A stretch of DNA of 64,000 bases from Raffaelea ambrosiae. Lineage: Eukaryota; Ascomycota; Sordariomycetes; Ophiostomatales; Ophiostomataceae. Shown here piece after piece: positions 45,401 through 56,698 of this stretch. The stretch is from assembly GCA_002778195.1 (NCBI GenBank), contig PCDI01000007.1, positions 1,599,337 to 1,663,336 on the forward strand. The letters run 5' to 3'. The stretch's first letter is position 1; each line of letters opens with the position of its first letter. The notes below the pieces were generated by a model. It searched no databases. It worked only from the letters and a program-made list of their open reading frames with translations, and was not told where the DNA came from. Made by a program: the position numbers and the translations under genes.

Positions 45401-47301
45401 TGTGTTTATCATGTGTTCTCCATGGCACCTCATTGACTCTTGTTCCACTCAAAAGCCAACTGTTGTTTCTAGCATTCCAGCAGATCTTAGCAACGATGAA
45501 TTCTGGCGCACTTCTCAAGCCCAACCAACATGCCACATGTCTGGTAGCTGTCAAAGTCTGCCAACAACGGGACAACGCAAACGGGCATGCATTGCAGCCA
45601 ATAAGAGGAAAAGAAAAAAAAAGAAAATGAGAGCATAGGTGTTAATTGATGAGGCTCTAGGCCACATGGACTACTGCCTGGCCCTGCCAGGACTGCAGAC
45701 CGGATCACTGGCAAGCGCAACACAGTCCCAGTCCGGGTGTCTGACTTGCTGTGATCCATATGCGTTAATACTTGGTCTGTGTCCATTTGTCACCTTTGCC
45801 AGTGATCACAGGTTTGTTTCTCTACTTGCTTTTGTCTGATGCACCTACTCGTACATATTCGCATCGTGCTTCTGATATCTCTTGTTAATTTGACGTGGTG
45901 TTTTTTTTTTTGTTTTTTTTCTATTTCCCCAACACTTGGAGCTTCCAAATTCTAGCGTTTAGAAGATTCACACCGCAAGAGAGCACACTAACACGACCAA
46001 TCCCAACAATGCTACGTCGCCTCATGCTAGGAGCCTAAAGAACGCGTTTCAACGTCGTTCTGGAAGGGGGAGCCCCCCCCCCCCCCCCCCCCCGCCGGTA
46101 GTGTCAGGGACTGGCGAAGTGTTTCTCCTGCCAGGGTCGTCTCTTGGCCAGCCCTGTCCGATACCCGCGGCGTGTGGGCTGAAACATTTCGTCTTTCGGG
46201 TGCAAGAGTGAACAAGGTTGTCGCTCCGAGTGTCCATTTCTTCTTCTTTTTTTCTCTCTTTTTTCTTTTTTTTTCTTTTTTTTTCTGTTCCTCTTGCTTT
46301 CTATCATTTCACCCCCTGGCCTGTCTTATGTCTCGCAACACATCCCTGTCGTGTAAGACATCCATCCGCAAGCGCGGGCATGTCAGAGAAGGAAAGGCAA
46401 AAAGGGAAGGAGTGGCGGTTCCCAGAGACCGTAGATCGCCAGCCTTTGGGTGGCAGTGTTTGAGTCGACCTTAAAAGGCCTATTGCTTATACGCTTTGTT
46501 CCTCCCAGACCCGCGATCGTGTTTTGAGCTAGCCATGCTGTCCCCCTCCGGCCGAGTGGTCCGGTCAGACATCGATGTGCAAGATCGCCAGGCGCTGTCT
46601 TAGGGGACATGCATCAGTGGCGGGCTGTCTGTCGTGCAAAGCAGGCTTGCTGTCATGTGCTATTTGGTGTCTCCTTGCTGTCAAAAGCTAGGGGCACTGA
46701 CACCAGGATGCCAAAGCAAGCGACTTTGTCCGACGCGGATGGCCGGAAGGCGTGGCGGTGATGCATTAATGACGGCTATCGGAATGCGAGGATGCAATCT
46801 CTGCAAAGCGTTTCTGAAATCTGGATGTGTAACTGGGACAATTTTGGACACATCTTGTTCTTGTCAGCTTGCTAGACAAGCGACAAGAAACGTATCCTGA
46901 CAAATCGAGACAAGGCAATGCGCCATTGAGAAAAGGCAACTCTTTGTTTTTCTCACTGGGTTTCTCAGATGTCTCCCCAGCTGTATTCAGGCACATCCAC
47001 AACGTGCAACGCGGAGGTGCAGAGGTCAAGTAGCGATGCCACTGATGCGGTCGGAATTTCTTCGACGCAAGACGAGCACACGCACGTGTGTCCTGTGTGT
47101 CCGAGCACGGCTTGTCGTGAACGAACGGCGCCACGATGCGCTTCAATTGGTAAGTCTCTGAACTTTCTGTCTTAACGGCACACGGTTGAGGCACTTGCAA
47201 ATAGGTCAATCCAATCAGCAGACCAAGAAGCGGGTTTGTGGAGAGGAAACAAACTCCATGGCATAGACATCGTATTAGATACATGGTCCACCAACCTGGC
47301 T
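42401..47301. other. 4.9-kb gene-poor stretch
   Basis: No recognisable protein family in any frame. It includes an 8-nt tgtctcgt array (about 45286-45338), a C run (46074-46094), T-rich tracts and two TACTCGTA words (43908-43915 and 45846-45853). A short plus-strand frame at 42608-42889 begins with a favourable context (caaaATGgc) and encodes a 93-residue Arg-rich peptide without features I recognise. It sits between the housekeeping block and the accessory-looking right part. Confidence 0.55.
45286..45338. repeat. 8-nt tgtctcgt tandem array
   Basis: About six 8-nt units, exact in the centre, decaying to tgtctctt-type units on the right. Confidence 0.8.
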
Positions 47302-49277
47302 TTATTCAAATGGCGTCTGCACTCTGTGAAAGCCCTCCACCGCCACCAGCCGCTGCTGGTAGTACTCCAGTTGCTGATCTCGTTGGCTCAGCTCGTTCTG
47401 GAGCCTCTCGACCTCCCGCTTGGTGGCTGCTAGCTGTGCGGTCTGCTGGTTTCTTTGCAGCTTGAGCTCGCTCAATTCCGAGCTCCGCGCCTGCTCAGCC
47501 AATTGCTGCTCCTGCACATGCCCAGCCAGCTGCTGCTCCATAGCCAGTTTGGCTGACGTCTCCCCTGCCAATTGCAGTTCCACCGCTTCCTTTTCCTTTC
47601 GCAGTTCCTGGACTTGCTTCTCCGCTGCTTGCTGTGCTTCCCCAGCTAACTGCCGCTTCCGCGTCTGCTTAGCCAGTTGCTCNNNNNNNNNNNNNNNNNN
47701 NNNNNNNNNNNNNNNNNNNNNNNNNNNNNNNNNNNNNNNNNNNNNNNNNNNNNNNNNNNNNNNNNNNNNNNNNNNNNNNNNNNNNNNNNNNNNNNNNNNN
47801 NNNNNNNNNNNNNNNNNNNNNNNNNNNNNNNNNNNNNNNNNNNNNNNNNNNNNNNNNNNNNNNNNNNNNNNNNNNNNNNNNNNNNNNNNNNNNNNNNNNN
47901 NNNNNNNNNNNNNNNNNNNNNNNNNNNNNNNNNNNNNNNNNNNNNNNNNNNNNNNNNNNNNNNNNNNNNNNNNNNNNNNNNNNNNNNNNNNNNNNNNNNN
48001 NNNNNNNNNNNNNNNNNNNNNNNNNNNNNNNNNNNNNNNNNNNNNNNNNNNNNNNNNNNNNNNNNNNNNNNNNNNNNNNNNNNNNNNNNNNNNNNNNNNN
48101 NNNNNNNNNNNNNNNNNNNNNNNNNNNNNNNNNNNNNNNNNNNNNNNNNNNNNNNNNNNNNNNNNNNNNNNNNNNNNNNNNNNNNNNNNNNNNNNNNNNN
48201 NNNNNNNNNNNNNNNNNNNNNNNNNNNNNNNNNNNNNNNNNNNNNNNNNNNNNNNNNNNNNNNNNNNNNNNNNNNNNNNNNNNNNNNNNNNNNNNNNNNN
48301 NNNNNNNNNNNNNNNNNNNNNNNNNNNNNNNNNNNNNNNNNNNNNNNNNNNNNNNNNNNNNNNNNNNNNNNNNNNNNNNNNNNNNNNNNNNNNNNNNNNN
48401 NNNNNNNNNNNNNNNNNNNNNNNNNNNNNNNNNNNNNNNNNNNNNNNNNNNNNNNNNNNNNNNNNNNNNNNNNNNNNNNNNNNNNNNNNNNNNNNNNNNN
48501 NNNNNNNNNNNNNNNNNNNNNNNNNNNNNNNNNNNNNNNNNNNNNNNNNNNNNNNNNNNNNNNNNNNNGAGCTTGCTTCTCCGCTGCTTGCTGTGCTTCC
48601 TCAGCCAACTGCCGCTTCTGCGTCTGCTTAGCCAGTTCCTGAACTTTCCCCACCGCTGCTTGCTGTGCCTCTGCTAAGTGCCTCTCTAGGTCTTCCACCT
48701 TGAGTCGCCGCAGCTCAATCTCATCGTCGACCTGCCGCTTTAGCCGCTCAATGTCGTCGCTGCTCGCTTGCAGCAGCTGGTTCTTGCTCTGGTTTATGCG
48801 GGCCATGGTACCCGACCATAGGGCCGAGTCGCGGTCTTTTTCTGACTCGCGTCTGTTGGCAGTGCGAGTGGCGCCGTCGAGCTGGCTGTGGCGGTCCGCT
48901 GCCTGTTTCTCGAGGCCGACGCCGTGAGACAGTTCAGGGGTGGCTGGTACTGGGGTACCGGGGTCGCCGCAATTGGTCACGGATGTGTTGTGACAAGAAT
49001 TGTCGTGTTCTTTGTCCTCTTGAGGCTTCGCCTCGTCTGTAGTGCTGTTGTCTGCCGTTCTTGCGAAGGTCCAAATGATCGCCCGCAGCTCTGTCTTGAG
49101 CTCCCTGATCTCAGAGGCATGCCGGCTTTGAGCATGTTTGAATGAGGACTGGAGATGGTGGACCTCACTGGTGAGGCTGGCGTTGGATTTTGAGAGCTTA
49201 TCGGCAAGCTCCCCGATGCTTTCCTCCTGCTGGGCGATTACCGCACTGCGGGCCTTCAGAAATTTGTCAATGAACAT
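47302..49277 (-). CDS. Coiled-coil repeat protein, interrupted by an assembly gap
   Basis: Not a family I recognise. ATG 49275-49277 opens a heptad-rich protein (MFIDKFLKARSAVIAQQEES, then ELADKLSKSNASLTSEV), followed by an Asp/Thr/Ser-rich hinge and a second long coiled coil (DDIERLKRQVDDEIELRR). On both sides of the N run the sequence is built on the same Gln/Ala/Lys unit, variants of ELAKQTQKRQLAEEAQQAAE. The C-terminal part after the gap runs to VEGFHRVQTPFE and TAA at 47302-47304. The frames flanking the gap differ by one step, so the printed N length cannot be right for an intact gene; a true length of 2 modulo 3 is needed. A structural or scaffold role is only a guess. Introns upstream cannot be excluded. 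Confidence 0.6.
47683..48568. other. Assembly gap (886 N) inside a tandem repeat
   Basis: Unresolved bases flanked on both sides by near-identical repeat copies of roughly 70 bp (gcttctccgctgcttgctgt and following). The assembler probably failed on a longer array, and the N count is an estimate. Confidence 0.95.
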
Positions 49278-49875
49278 GATCTGGCTATGGCGGCCGAAGC
49301 AACTGCTTGTCACTGCCAATTTGGTCGAGTTCTGCCTCTGTCTACGACAATAAACAGAATATGTGCATCATGTATTCCCTCCCCCCCGCTCTCAACAAAA
49401 AAAGACATAGGAATCATATTCGAGTTCGGACTAATACTTTTGGGGCTTCTCCGGTATGCAGACAAGGCTCAAAGACAAAGTGCAAGAACCATTTTGGTAG
49501 ACTGCCTAACTTGGCAGCGCCTTTAGCGTGAGCCGGGTAATATCGTTCCATCAGGGTCACCGCTCGTTTGTCGGTGTGGTGAGTGCATCCAATGCGGTGG
49601 AAACACGTATCTGTGGCAGAAGTGCACATCCAGCCTTGCCACACACACCACAATCGCTGAATTCGGCAGCGCCTTTTGGCAACGTCACTCTACCAGCCGA
49701 GCACTGCCACTCCCACCATGAAGAGGCACACAATATGGCATCGCAGCAAATGAGGGACATAAAGCGAATTGCAAACAGGATTTATTCTGCTATGTAAAAC
49801 CATGCAGAAACGTGCATGTAAAATAGACTGGCGCGAGCAGCTTGTTCAGAATCAATACTCTCACGTTGCCAAATC
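49278..49875. other. Intergenic region coiled-coil gene / UBL gene
   Basis: About 600 bp containing the promoter of the coiled-coil gene and the 3' end of the UBL gene. No further gene is seen. Confidence 0.5.
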
Positions 49876-50677
49876 TCAAATGGTTCCACCTGGCAAGCGA
49901 CCAACGATGTGGATGGTGCTCTCATTCATGATACCGTAGTCACGCAGTGTTTTTTCTGTGAAAAAAAATATTGTATTAGAATGTCTCTGGTGAAGCTAGG
50001 TCGAAAAGTCGCAGCAGGTTCTTACGTTCTTGCAACTGCTTGCCCGACCAAATGAAGCGAAGCCACTCGACATCCATGGATTTTTCTTTTTCCAGCTTCT
50101 TGAAGACGTCTTGAAGCTTCATGTCAATGAGCAGCTCGTGAAGAGTGAGCGACTTCCCATCCAGGTCCTTGAAGAAGAGTGTGCGGATGACTGGAACAGA
50201 TTTTGGTCCTGGCATAGGCTCGAATGGCGGAGGTGCTTCTGCCACGGATCGAATGAAGTAAATCGTGTCGCCCTGAGAAACGGGGTGAAACGGGGTCAGC
50301 AGAGTAACTCTCCAGTGATAACAGAGGATGTTGTAACTCAACATTTTGGATCCCATAGGACGCGAGATCTCGACTCGCTGTGCAATCCAAGTTAGCAAGA
50401 ACGCCATCGAAATGGGGGGGGCTCGTTCAGACTTACCATCTTCCATGATACTACCCGCGAAGACAACCTGGATGCTCTGAGTGTGGGACGAAATACCAAG
50501 TGCAGAACCAATCCAGAGCTTCAAGTCACCGACACTTTGGGAAAGATCAGGTTCCCGAAGCGTATGCGACTCGCCTTCGTTCGCCGTTAATTCTTCCACG
50601 GTAATGTAATTCTCGCGCCGGGTCTCTTTGGCCTGCTTGGCCGCCGCATTGTTTGGAGCAGGGGGAGAATTCTTCAT
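49876..50677 (-). CDS. Tandem ubiquitin-like protein ending in Gly-Gly-Thr-Ile
   Basis: Four exons: 50437-50677, 50343-50377, 50026-50272 and 49876-49955, 200 residues. The introns (59, 70 and 70 nt) have donors GTAAGT, GTTGAG and GTAAGA. Domain 1 (about 23-102) has a ubiquitin-like VVFAGSIMED and, only after splicing, SRDLASYGIQN then GDTIYFIRS. Domain 2 (about 118-197) has LRFIWSGKQLQE and, after the third intron, QKTLRDYGIMNESTIHIVGR and the end LPGGTI. These match the ubiquitin pattern F-A-G-K-x-L-x-D ... L-x-D-Y-x-I-x-x-x-x-T-L-x-L. The penultimate Gly-Gly with two extra residues resembles unprocessed modifier precursors; conjugation is inferred, not shown. Reading the first frame without splicing gives a false 233-residue protein. 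It is divergent from the RBR ligase gene. Confidence 0.85.
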
Positions 50678-51214
50678 CGTGTTGGTCTGTTCGGTGCAAG
50701 TTGGTTTGCTTTTGCAGTGCGGTAGGAGAGGGGAAAAAGGAGAGGTCTCCTAGATGTTCAAAGTAAGAAGCTGCCGGGGTTCATCATAATAGAATCCTGC
50801 CTAGAGATTGCCCCAGGAGCGCAAAAGCCTCGAGCCTCCCAGAACTGGCTTAGTACATAGCTTGACAGAGTGCGCCTTGGCCAGGCTGCGTCCATACGGC
50901 AGTATGCAGGCCATGTCCGTTGTTAGTAACCGACAACCATTTAAATCGGTAGAAAAACTGCCCACCAGGCTAGAAATGGGGCTGAATCGGGCACGAATCC
51001 GAGCAAGCATTCTGTACGAGGACAAGAAACACCGGATTTATCTCTTGCTGTGTGCTCTCTTTGATCCACAACTCTGCGCGTCAAGCACTCGCTCAACCAC
51101 CCTTCCTCACCGAACCATCATTCTATTCGGACAGGCAGTGCCGTGGAGGAAAACAGCAAAGAAGTCGCCTTGCTCTTACTCGCTCTGCCGTGTTGGCTGT
51201 CTGAACTTGCAGTC
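50678..51214. promoter_or_regulatory. Bidirectional promoter, tandem-UBL / RBR ligase
   Basis: 537 bp between divergent start codons of two ubiquitin-system genes, suggesting co-regulation (inference). No defined factor site was identified. The RBR start could lie further upstream if there is an extra 5' exon. Confidence 0.5.
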
Positions 51215-52895
51215 ATGGCCTCGGAATTGTGGTGGCGACCATCTACCCCAGCTCCACCATATTCAGAACTTGCATCGTCGACAGAGCATGTCAACGATGT
51301 ACTCCTGGCTTCGCTGTCTGCTGCGGCCGCAACTACCCTTTCAACGCCAGCAACACCAAGTGCCGCCACAGAAAAGCCGAGCCCAGACGCCAGTGCAACC
51401 GTACTCGGCGTGGCAATTCCCGAGAGGCAGGAAGACTGGCTGTTATGCAGTGAGGTCGGCCTCCAGATGATGAAACCATTCCTAGGGAAGCTGCTATGCG
51501 TTGTGTGTGGTCGAGTCACAATCATCCAACACCATGATGGCACACCCGTATTTCGATCCACCTTCTGGGAACATACCACCTGTTTTGCGCGTCACAGTCA
51601 ATCAGCACCGCAACGCACGAGAGGTTATGGATGGGAAGTATCTCCAGGGTTGTGCGAGAGATGCGACAAAGACGTTGTTATCAGAACAGCCCGTGGCGAG
51701 TTGTTGTGCCGATATGACGGCTGTCGTCGCGCTGTCCGAATAAGATCGTCGGTTTGCGACGGTCTCCAGGAACTGCACCCCAATCTGGCGAGGTGTGAAT
51801 TCCCCATGCATAATATCGTGTGACCACTTTCTAATGTTTCTCTCTCAGAAAATTTGCAGCACTCCTCGAAAGACATGCCATTTACGAGTGCGCCATCCAC
51901 GGAGACGAAGTCAGCTTCAACGATGTGCAAGCCGGAGGCAAGTCCGCGCCAACCCTCCAATGTGACCACGACCGCCAAGTGTGCAACCCTTGCCTAGCCT
52001 TGCTATGCGAAGCAGCCATAAAGGGAAATCGATTGAATGACCTGGTCTGTCCAGAGCCAGACTGCCGCCAACGCATCAGCCGGGATACCATTCGGTCTCT
52101 GGTCTCCCACGACTGCTTGAGACTGTCAGTCTCTCCCCTACAGACAGCACGCCTCTCAAAGCCAGTCTGACAATGTTCCTAGATATGACAAGAAATTGGC
52201 CTTTGATGTTGCGGCTCAGAACCCCCTTTTTTGTTGGTGTGTTTGTGGACATGGCCAGATCCATGCAGCCGGAGGTGAGTTTGACAACAGCCCCCCCCCT
52301 TATTGATACCCGCTCAACTGAGATGTGTGCAGAAACGCGCCCAGAGTGGATTTGCTCTTCCTGCCGAAGGCGGCATTGCTTCATTTGCGAAGATAATGAT
52401 GAGGTCAACAGCGATAATGGCGAGCCTTCTCCGTGTAAGCACCTAGAACGTGCAGAGAGGGATCGCGCCGAAGAGCGCTCCCGCCAACGCAGCCTCGCCA
52501 TCCGCGCCGTGAACAGCGCCGTGCACGCTGCTCGTGAAAATACTGCAAGTACGAGACAAACTATTTCTAGCTCAACCAAACGTTGCCCACGGCTCGGGTG
52601 CCGAATTCCAATCCAGCATGGTGGGGGCTGTGCGCATATGACCTGCCGGAACTGCCGGACAGAGTTCTGCTGGGTGTGCAAGGTCATTTGGAAGATGGGG
52701 TGTGTCGGGTCAGCTGGGAAGCATAGCTCAGAGTGTGTGGTGCCGTTGCATCTCGATAGCTGCCCGCTAGCAAAGCAACGCTTGACGACACTGAGGAAGC
52801 TCGATACCCAAAATTATGCCAAGGACTGGAACAAGGATGATGGCTACGATCCGTCATTAGATCCAGACCTGTCTCTACCCTGCTATCAGCAATAG
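51215..52895 (+). CDS. RBR-type (RING1-IBR-RING2) E3 ubiquitin ligase
   Basis: Four exons: 51215-51792, 51849-52124, 52183-52274 and 52333-52895, 502 residues. Donors are GTGTGA, GTCAGT and GTGAGT; all phases agree. The N-terminus (1-190) is of unknown type, with Cys pairs (CVVCG near 95, CERC near 150). RING1 spans about 207-265: CAIH, CDHDRQVCNPC and CPEPDC; its first pair is Cys-x2-His instead of Cys-x2-Cys. IBR, about 302-352: CWCVCGHGQIHAAG, CSSC, CFIC. RING2, about 400-450: CPRLGC, then HGGGCAHMTCRNC with catalytic Cys415, CWVC, His446, Cys450. RBR ligases take ubiquitin onto the RING2 cysteine before transfer. The linker between IBR and RING2 is a charged helix (about 353-395). The partner may be the divergent UBL protein (inference). 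Confidence 0.88.
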
Positions 52896-53264
52896 AACTG
52901 GAATACGAATGTGACAGATATCTACCACTATGGACTCCTACTAACACATTTTATCTTTCGAGTGTTAGTTCAGCCAGCATCTCTTGATGGCCTTCACTTC
53001 CAGTTGCCCCGTAAAGAGTCGTTTTCCATGCAGACAAACGACAACCCCCAAAGCCCGTATTTTGATCGGCAACCATTGAAAACTGCTCAAAAGTATCGTA
53101 CAAACACAGAATGGCATTAATGCTCGCCACGCATCTATTGTTCAGAGGTGAGTTCCTGTGTTCCATCTGCCGACGCCGGCGTGGCAGCCCTACATACAGA
53201 TTAGTCAGCCCTCCACCAGCCCTTATCAAGCTAAATTAGGGCAAAAATTGCCGCTCTAGAAGTG
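52896..53264. other. Short intergenic stretch RBR gene / tRNA-Ser
   Basis: 369 bp, presumably the RBR 3' UTR and tRNA upstream sequence. Nothing else is seen. Confidence 0.55.
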
Positions 53265-53360
53265 GGCAGCATGCCAGAGTGGTTAATGGGTAGGACTTGA
53301 ATTTCTCACACTCCATATCCTATGACTTCGGTCTCGCAGGTTCGAACCCTGCTGCTGTCG
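53265..53360 (+). tRNA. tRNA-Ser(UGA), intron-containing
   Basis: The acceptor stem GGCAGCA pairs with TGCTGTC; the discriminator base is G, usual for serine. The anticodon stem is TAGGA/TCCTA with anticodon TGA at 53298-53300 and A37 at 53301. A 15-nt intron (53302-53316) follows position 37. There is a long variable arm with a GAC-TTCG-GTC hairpin, typical of type II (Ser/Leu) tRNAs. The T arm is GCAGG-TTCGAAC-CCTGC. The anticodon excludes leucine. Confidence 0.92.
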
Positions 53361-53362
53361 AA

Positions 53363-53369
53363 TTTTTTT
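53363..53369 (+). terminator. Pol III T-run terminator of tRNA-Ser
   Basis: Run of about seven T just after the tRNA 3' end, the usual RNA polymerase III termination signal. Confidence 0.8.
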
Positions 53370-54228
53370 GCCCTGCAGTTTCGACCCCGGATCGTGATAT
53401 TTTGTCATATCCTGGACGTCTTTTTTGTCCCGACGGGTAGCTGCAGCTTTTTCGACTATTTATAGAATTTGGCAGTCGAAGAATGCGCATTGTTTTCTTT
53501 TGGGTTTTTTTTGGTCGTCTTTTTCTGCCATTCAGTATGCGAGGCAACTGGACGCCTACGAAATTTGCCCCGTCACCACGAGTTGACTGGAATTCCTGTT
53601 TCAACTACACTTTCGACTGCATCTTTGCATCACCATTTGCTTTACTATAGCATTCTGTATGTTCCAACTTTTCCTATTCCGTTCTTATTCGTTTAATGAT
53701 TTGTTTTCACACAAATACACAGCCGGCACTGCACACCACAAATACATCACCAGTTCCATTTTTACATCACATCACGGCGCCGTTTTGTGACAAACTTGAT
53801 CAATGCAACAAAGTTGTCTTCTCTCCCACAGGCCGTTCTTGCAACCCGGATCTCACTCTCCAGATCGTCGTCCAGATCGGCCGCCGGCCAACGAGGCGCC
53901 CGCATAACTCCGCCCTGCTCCAAGTAGCCACAGGTAGCCAAGCAATGGGGGGATAGCTAAAGGCCCAAGTCCAGGCTATCTTCAGGGAGCCGATCCCGTT
54001 GATAACGCCATTCCCGTTGATAGGAGCTAGGATGTCGGCACATTCGCAAGCTATGCCCCTCTCCGAGATTGCAATTAATTAGACAACACTTTCGCGAGAT
54101 TTGTTGCTGTTTCTCTGCTCTGCCACTCGTAGATCGCCAAAAAGGAAAACAGGAGCTGTCGTTCTGACTAGACTGGCAAACATGCCTGAAAAGTGAAGTG
54201 CCACCGCGCTCTTGTATCTTCCGCCAAC
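53370..54228. other. Intergenic region tRNA-Ser / amidase
   Basis: About 860 bp. A four-codon upstream ORF (ATG 54182-54184, TGA at 54194-54196) lies just before the amidase start. No other gene is recognised. Confidence 0.5.
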
Positions 54229-56105
54229 ATGTATGTAGCTCCACTTACTGATGACCTCGATAGGAAAGAAACCCTCACTCGCGATGGCTTCGACAAAATT
54301 GTTGCCTCGTACGGCTTCACAATGCAGCCTCAGGATGCCGACGACTACTACAAGCTCGTCCGCATGATGGAAGATGAGGTCCTGGAAGTCGACGACCTGC
54401 CCGACTACGAGGAGCCGGAACTGCTTCCGCTTGGCTCGATTCCTGTGTCTGCGCGAACCGTCACGGTCCCGGACAAGAAAGACAATCCTTACAATGCCTG
54501 GAGCCACAGAGTTCGTCCCTCTTTTTATCTATATTCAGCATCAACTCGTCCGTGCGACCCCGAAATCTGACACGATATAGTTTGAGCTCAAGGATGACAA
54601 AGCCACGGCTTCGGGACTGCTGGCTGGCCGCCCTGTGGCCGTCAAAGATACCGTGTCCGTAGCTGGCGTGCCTCTCACCTGCGGCACCCAGCCGTATCAC
54701 CTGTCTGCCGACAAGCCATTCCCGATTCCTGACATCGACGCGCCCGTAGTCACCCGCATAGTTGAGGCTGGCGGCGTCATCAAGGGCACCTCTACCTGCG
54801 AGAACTATTGCATGTCGGGCCTGTCGTTTACCAGTGCCACGGGGCCCGTTGAAAACCCCTGGCTGCCTGGCTATGCGGCGGGCGGAAGCAGCAGTGGGTC
54901 CGCTGTCCTGCTGGCTCTGAAGTCCGTCAAGGCTTGGCGCGAGAAGCGCGGCCGGCCCGTGGAGGCCATGGGCGAGGGCGTCGACTTCGCCATTGGTGGC
55001 GACCAGGGTGGAAGCATTCGATTGGTGAGTGACAACAGACAGGGCTTGCGGACAAGTCCGTATTACGACCACATCCTGACTGAACCCTTGACAGCCATCG
55101 GCCTACTCGGGCGTCTACGGCCTCAAACCGACCCACGGTCTCGTCCCCTACACGGGCATTGGCGCTCTCCACCCGATCGCCGACCACGCTGGCCCGATGG
55201 CGACCTCGATCAGCGACGTGGCCCTCCTCCTGTCCGCTATTGCCGGTTCCGACGGCATGGACCCTCGCCAGACACCGGCCACCCCCCAGCGCGACGCTGT
55301 TCCTGCCTACCACGAGCTGCTGGCCCAGGCCATTGACGCCAAGAAAGCCGCCGGAGACTGGACGCCCACCGCGGCCGGCAAGGGCCTCCGCGTTGGCGTC
55401 CTCAAAGAAGCTCTCGAGATCCCCGGCATCGACCCCAACGTTGTCGCCGTTGTCAAAGCGGCCGCCGCGCAGTTTGCGAGCCTCGGGGCCACCGTGGTCG
55501 ATGTGTCCATCCCCCTCCACCTCAAAGGCAACGCCATCTGGACGGCCGCCATGCGTGGCGATGCGGCCGACGTGTTCATTTTCAACAAGACGCCCGACCT
55601 GCTGTCGTATCCGAGCCCCGGCCTGGCGCCGCCACCGCTCACCCAAACGTGGTACGAGACCATGACCGCGTCGAGCCCGTCGGTGGTGACGTCTGTTCTG
55701 GGCTCGGCCTACGTGGGCAATTTGGGCAACTTCCCGCCCAAGTACCGGAACAAGGCTCTGATGCATGTGCGGCAGCTCAAGGCCGCCTATGCGCGTGTCT
55801 TGGCTGACGTGGATGTGATGCTGCTGCCGGTGACACCGTCGGTTGGCCCGCGGCACACAGAGATGGCGGGCAAGAGCGTCATGGAAAAGTTCAAAGCCTC
55901 GCTGGGGGTGTCGGGCAACACGGCACCGTTCAACATCACGGGCAACCCGGCCCTGTCGATGCCTGGTGGATGGGGCCCCGTCGAGGATGGCAAGGGCAAG
56001 CTGCCCGTGGGCATTCAGTTGGTTGGCAAGCACGGAGACGAAGTGGGCATTCTGTTGGCAGGCTCGATCTGGGAAGTAGCTGGCCTCGGTCTGGACAAGG
56101 AATGA
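54229..56105 (+). CDS. Amidase-signature family hydrolase
   Basis: Hydrolyses a C-N amide bond with a Ser-cisSer-Lys triad; the substrate is unknown (acetamidase- or indoleacetamide-hydrolase-like enzymes are in this family). Exons 54229-54510, 54581-55024 and 55095-56105, 578 residues; both introns are 70 nt and phase 0 (donors GTTCGT and GTGAGT). Triad: Lys116 in GRPVAVKDTVSVAG, cis-Ser about 198 in AAGGSSSGSA, and nucleophile Ser239 in GGDQGGSIR, right before intron 2. After that intron the family block PSAYSGVYGLKPTHGLVPYT continues. It ends GLGLDKE. Length and motif spacing are normal and no catalytic residue is missing. The start is ATG 54229-54231; a GTATGT right after that ATG leaves a small doubt about an alternative first exon. 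There is no signal peptide, so it is probably cytosolic. Confidence 0.92.
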
Positions 56106-56698
56106 TTGCTGACATGATAATGAGAGCTACGTAGACACTCTTTTCAGATTGTTCGCACAAGAACGAAGAAATTATGGAATACTCGAGAGTTTTATTGATC
56201 CTTTGCGAACTAACAATTGAAATCCTTTTTTCTTTTCAGATCCTTTTCAGTGGCATGCCAGCTTCGATCCTCTCTATATATCTCGCAAATTGCTGAGATG
56301 CGCATTTGATGTCCGTGGAATTCCTCTCAAACCGCTCTTCACGCCCCTGCTCATCGTTATAGATCGACCTACGTCGGAAGCAATGTTCCTCGCTGTGACA
56401 TGCGAATTATCCTTGGATCAGTATTGTCCCAAGCTCCTATTGCCCACCTGCTGCGAACAGAATCACACTCCCTTCCAGCCCCAATGTTTTTGTGCTTTTT
56501 GCGTTTTCCTGTGGTCCTTGACTGAAAATGCAAAACGTGAAAAGAGGGAGAAAAATCGAAAAGCAAAAGCAAAAAGCAAAAGCAAAAGCAAATGCAAGAG
56601 GATCATGTGAAAATCAATCGATCAATGAGCATGCCTTCGTTCCTCGTTCATCCACGGATCGTGTATTGTTCACGCGATTTGCGTGTGACCATGCCTGC
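56106..56698. other. Convergent 3' intergenic region amidase / F-box gene
   Basis: About 590 bp with an A-rich aaaagc repeat (about 56563-56600). It presumably holds both 3' UTRs. No gene is seen. Confidence 0.55.

Noticed and set aside
49976..50677. Unspliced 233-residue frame for the UBL gene
   Set aside because: It reads through three introns; the spliced version restores two complete ubiquitin-like patterns.
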